Positions 62,132 through 64,000 of a DNA stretch of 64,000 nucleotides are shown here, piece after piece (positions within the stretch are counted from its first letter, which is position 1; every line of letters starts with the position of its first letter). The notes under the pieces were generated by a model that was not told where the DNA came from, did no database searches, and was given only the letters and a program-made list of their open reading frames with translations. The stretch is taken from assembly GCA_019637615.1 (NCBI GenBank), contig JAHBVJ010000020.1, forward strand, positions 96,114 to 160,113, written 5' to 3'. Position numbers and translations under genes: made by a program. This stretch comes from Anaerolineae bacterium (GTDB taxonomy: Bacteria > Chloroflexota > Anaerolineae > Aggregatilineales > UBA2796).

Positions 62132-63520
62132 CTAAGCTCGTTCCAAAGGGAGACCCTGCTGCATCCAGCCGAGGGTACCACCGACCACGTTGTAAACTGT
62201 TTCGAAGCCCTTCTTGCCTAGCAGTGCTGCCGCCGACTGACTGCGCGAACCAGACGCACAGATCACTACGACAGGCTGCAAAGGATCAAGTTCATCAGCA
62301 CGCCGCGCGAATTCGCCCAGCGAGATCAGCCGTGCGCCGGGGACATGGCCTTGTTTGTATTCCCATGTCTCGCGCACATCGATGACCAGCGGCTTCTGGT
62401 CATGATCTAACAATTCCTGCAACTGCATGGCGTTAATGTCGCGTATATCGCCGCTGGCAGTAGGCAAGCGCATCGCTTCCCATGTCTGAAGGCTGTCCGC
62501 GAGATACCCGATTACTGCATCGTAACCGACGCGGGCAAGGCTGTACACCACACGGCGGTAATCCTCGGCGTTAGCGAGCAGCAAGATGATCGGGACGTCA
62601 GGCGGCAATACAAAACCAACGCGGTTGCTCAATTGCGCATCGGCTTCCATATGCACGGAACCGGGGATGTGCTTCACCTTGTAGTCAGCTTTGGATCGCA
62701 CGTCAAGGAGGATCGCGCCGCGTCGTATTTCCGTAACCACATCCAGTACGCTCAATCCACGTAGGGCAATCTCGCCCAAAACGCGCGGGCCTTGGCGGTT
62801 GATCTGCTTGATGCGCTTGTTGTTACCGGGTTGTTCGGGCAGTCCCGTCGTCGCGAAGGTCACGTACTCGCTGCGATCCGCGATCTGAAGCGCCGGATTG
62901 TGATGACGCTCGTAACCTAGCGTAGTGCTCAACACCGAACCAATCGATTTGCCACACAGCGAACCCGCACCGTGCCCCGGCAAAATCATCACGCCATCCG
63001 CCATTTGCAGGTACACATTTTGCAGCGACTCGTGCATTTGTCCCGCCAGTTCTTTGGCGACATCGAGTCCAACCAAATCCGGGCGTCCTGCATCGCCCAC
63101 GAACAGCGTATCCCCCGTCAGCGCCATCCACGGTTCATCAGACCGAGTCTTATCGATGACGAGGAGCGTGATGCTTTCTGGCGTATGTCCCGGCGTCAAC
63201 CGCACGCGCAATTCAACGTTGCCAAGCGTGATCTTGTCTCCATCAGCGAGGACATTATGCTCAAAGTCGGCGTTTGCGGCCTGATGCACATAAATAGCCG
63301 CTTCGGTGCGGGCAGCCAGCTCGGTGTTGCCGGATACGTGATCAGCGTGCAGGTGCGTCTCAATGACATGAGTGATGGTCAGTCCCTTCGCCGCTGCTAC
63401 ATCCAGATATTTCTGCACATCGCGATCCGGATCAATGACGGCTGCTACGCCCGCGCCTTCGCAGCCTACTAAATAGGAAGCGCAGCCCAACCCGTCGATG
63501 AAAAACTGTTGCAAATACAT
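62132..63520 (-). CDS. Metallo-beta-lactamase fold hydrolase with two rhodanese domains
   Basis: ATG at 63520 is six bases after GAGAGG; the product has 462 residues. The N-terminal MBL domain (about 1-240) has HLHADHVSG, PGHTPES and GDTLFVGDAGRPDL, as in persulfide dioxygenases (ETHE1-like). Two rhodanese domains follow. The first (about 255-345) has no catalytic Cys (it reads LLLANAED). The second (about 365-460) has the active Cys in ICASGSRSQSA. This composition is typical of bacterial persulfide-dioxygenase-rhodanese proteins that oxidise sulfane sulfur to sulfite. A TauE-type exporter gene precedes it. Confidence 0.9.
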   Translation of the reverse strand: MYLQQFFIDGLGCASYLVGCEGAGVAAVIDPDRDVQKYLDVAAAKGLTITHVIETHLHADHVSGNTELAARTEAAIYVHQAANADFEHNVLADGDKITLGNVELRVRLTPGHTPESITLLVIDKTRSDEPWMALTGDTLFVGDAGRPDLVGLDVAKELAGQMHESLQNVYLQMADGVMILPGHGAGSLCGKSIGSVLSTTLGYERHHNPALQIADRSEYVTFATTGLPEQPGNNKRIKQINRQGPRVLGEIALRGLSVLDVVTEIRRGAILLDVRSKADYKVKHIPGSVHMEADAQLSNRVGFVLPPDVPIILLLANAEDYRRVVYSLARVGYDAVIGYLADSLQTWEAMRLPTASGDIRDINAMQLQELLDHDQKPLVIDVRETWEYKQGHVPGARLISLGEFARRADELDPLQPVVVICASGSRSQSAAALLGKKGFETVYNVVGGTLGWMQQGLPLERA

Positions 63521-63534
63521 AGACATCCTCTCGT

Positions 63535-64000
63535 TCAACCCAATTTGGGTATATTGTCAATCAATAGAAAAACCGCTAATCCGATCACGAACACGGCGAA
63601 GAGGCGTCGCAGCAAGCTGGGGTCAAGCCGCTTTCCGAAGCGCACGCCGACAAACGTCCCGACGATGCCGGCGCCAAGGAAGGCGAGGATAGTATCTACC
63701 TCTAACAGTTGACCATTCAGATGTCCGGCGAAGCCTGCGGCGCTGTTCAGCGCGATGATCACCAGCGAGGTGCCGACCGCCTCATGCATTGGCAGCCCGA
63801 TCAGCATGACCAGCGCGGGCACGATCAGAAAGCCGCCGCCCACGCCCAGAAATCCAGTGAGCAGTCCGACGATCACACCACTGGCGATCAGCTTCCACGC
63901 GCTAAAGTGAAATTGATGCGCTTGTTGTGTCCGATTACGGAAAAGCAGTAAATTCCCGACAACCAGCATTAAGACGGCGAACGCGACCATGAGCAAGTGC
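63535..64000 (-). CDS. TauE/SafE-family sulfite exporter, partial
   Basis: The gene is open to the right edge, so its N-terminus is missing. The visible 155 residues have membrane helices and the two halves' signature GLLTGFLGVGGGFLIVPALV and GTSLVIIALNSAAGF, typical of TauE/SafE exporters. The stop lies 14 bases before the start of the MBL-rhodanese gene, so they form an operon. I infer export of sulfite made by persulfide oxidation. Confidence 0.88.
   Translation of the reverse strand, partial: HLLMVAFAVLMLVVGNLLLFRNRTQQAHQFHFSAWKLIASGVIVGLLTGFLGVGGGFLIVPALVMLIGLPMHEAVGTSLVIIALNSAAGFAGHLNGQLLEVDTILAFLGAGIVGTFVGVRFGKRLDPSLLRRLFAVFVIGLAVFLLIDNIPKLG

Noticed and set aside
1..64000. tRNA, rRNA, CRISPR arrays and insertion sequences
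   Set aside because: Gaps were read by eye on both strands; no cloverleaf, no regularly spaced repeats and no transposase were seen. A tRNAscan and repeat search would be more reliable.

Overview
The window reads as a bacterial chromosome segment, most likely from the phylum Chloroflexota (Anaerolineae-like). The support is inference from gene content: an archaellum-type gene cluster inside an otherwise bacterial genome, a menaquinol-type cytochrome bc operon beside cydABDC, many proteins with Thr/Pro-rich linkers, secreted TolB-like propellers, and SpoVS- and STAND-type genes. No rRNA, tRNA, CRISPR array, IS element or phage module was found by eye. Coding density is high and genes run as short strand-consistent operons.

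Region 1 (1-10.8 kb, + strand) is the highlight: an archaellum locus. In order it holds the 3' end of an archaellin, two strong RNA hairpins, an ArlC/D/E-like adaptor, ArlG-like and ArlF-like stator pseudopilins, ArlH, ArlI, ArlJ, an unrecognised one-helix membrane protein, a class III/type IV prepilin peptidase, and two proteins resembling the PilN and PilO alignment proteins of bacterial type IV pili. The ArlF-like protein carries two Cadherin_3/CSPG repeats. Archaella in Chloroflexota have, to my knowledge, already been reported; the modular additions and the PilN/PilO-like genes are the parts that merit a closer look.

Region 2 (10.9-24.9 kb) is envelope and housekeeping: three PD40/TolB-like propeller proteins, an O-antigen-ligase-like membrane protein, a secreted LysM protein, a short-chain dehydrogenase, a secreted three-repeat protein and an AddB-like nuclease. 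A 540-base gap follows with an unusual cluster of GATC-centred palindromic motifs.

Region 3 (25.5-45.7 kb) is mixed: two aldo/keto reductases, an NB-ARC/STAND ATPase with a palindrome over its ribosome binding site, a PAS histidine kinase, an FHA plus TPR/Yip1 pair, a glnA-pucR operon, a fabF-fabH pair, an nth-histidine kinase pair, a ParA/MinD-like ATPase, a kinase-like gene broken by an in-frame TAG, and an Imm5-like gene.

Region 4 (45.9-64 kb) is respiration and redox. A minus-strand operon joins a glutaredoxin-like protein disulfide oxidoreductase, a thioredoxin reductase, an ECF sigma factor, a zinc-type anti-sigma factor and a DUF302 protein. A plus-strand operon encodes cytochrome b, a Rieske protein and a tri-heme cytochrome c, followed by a two-component system. 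Opposite it lies cydABDC with a CRP/FNR-like palindrome upstream of cydA. The window ends in a sulfur operon (TauE-type exporter, metallo-beta-lactamase/rhodanese protein, FmdB zinc ribbon).
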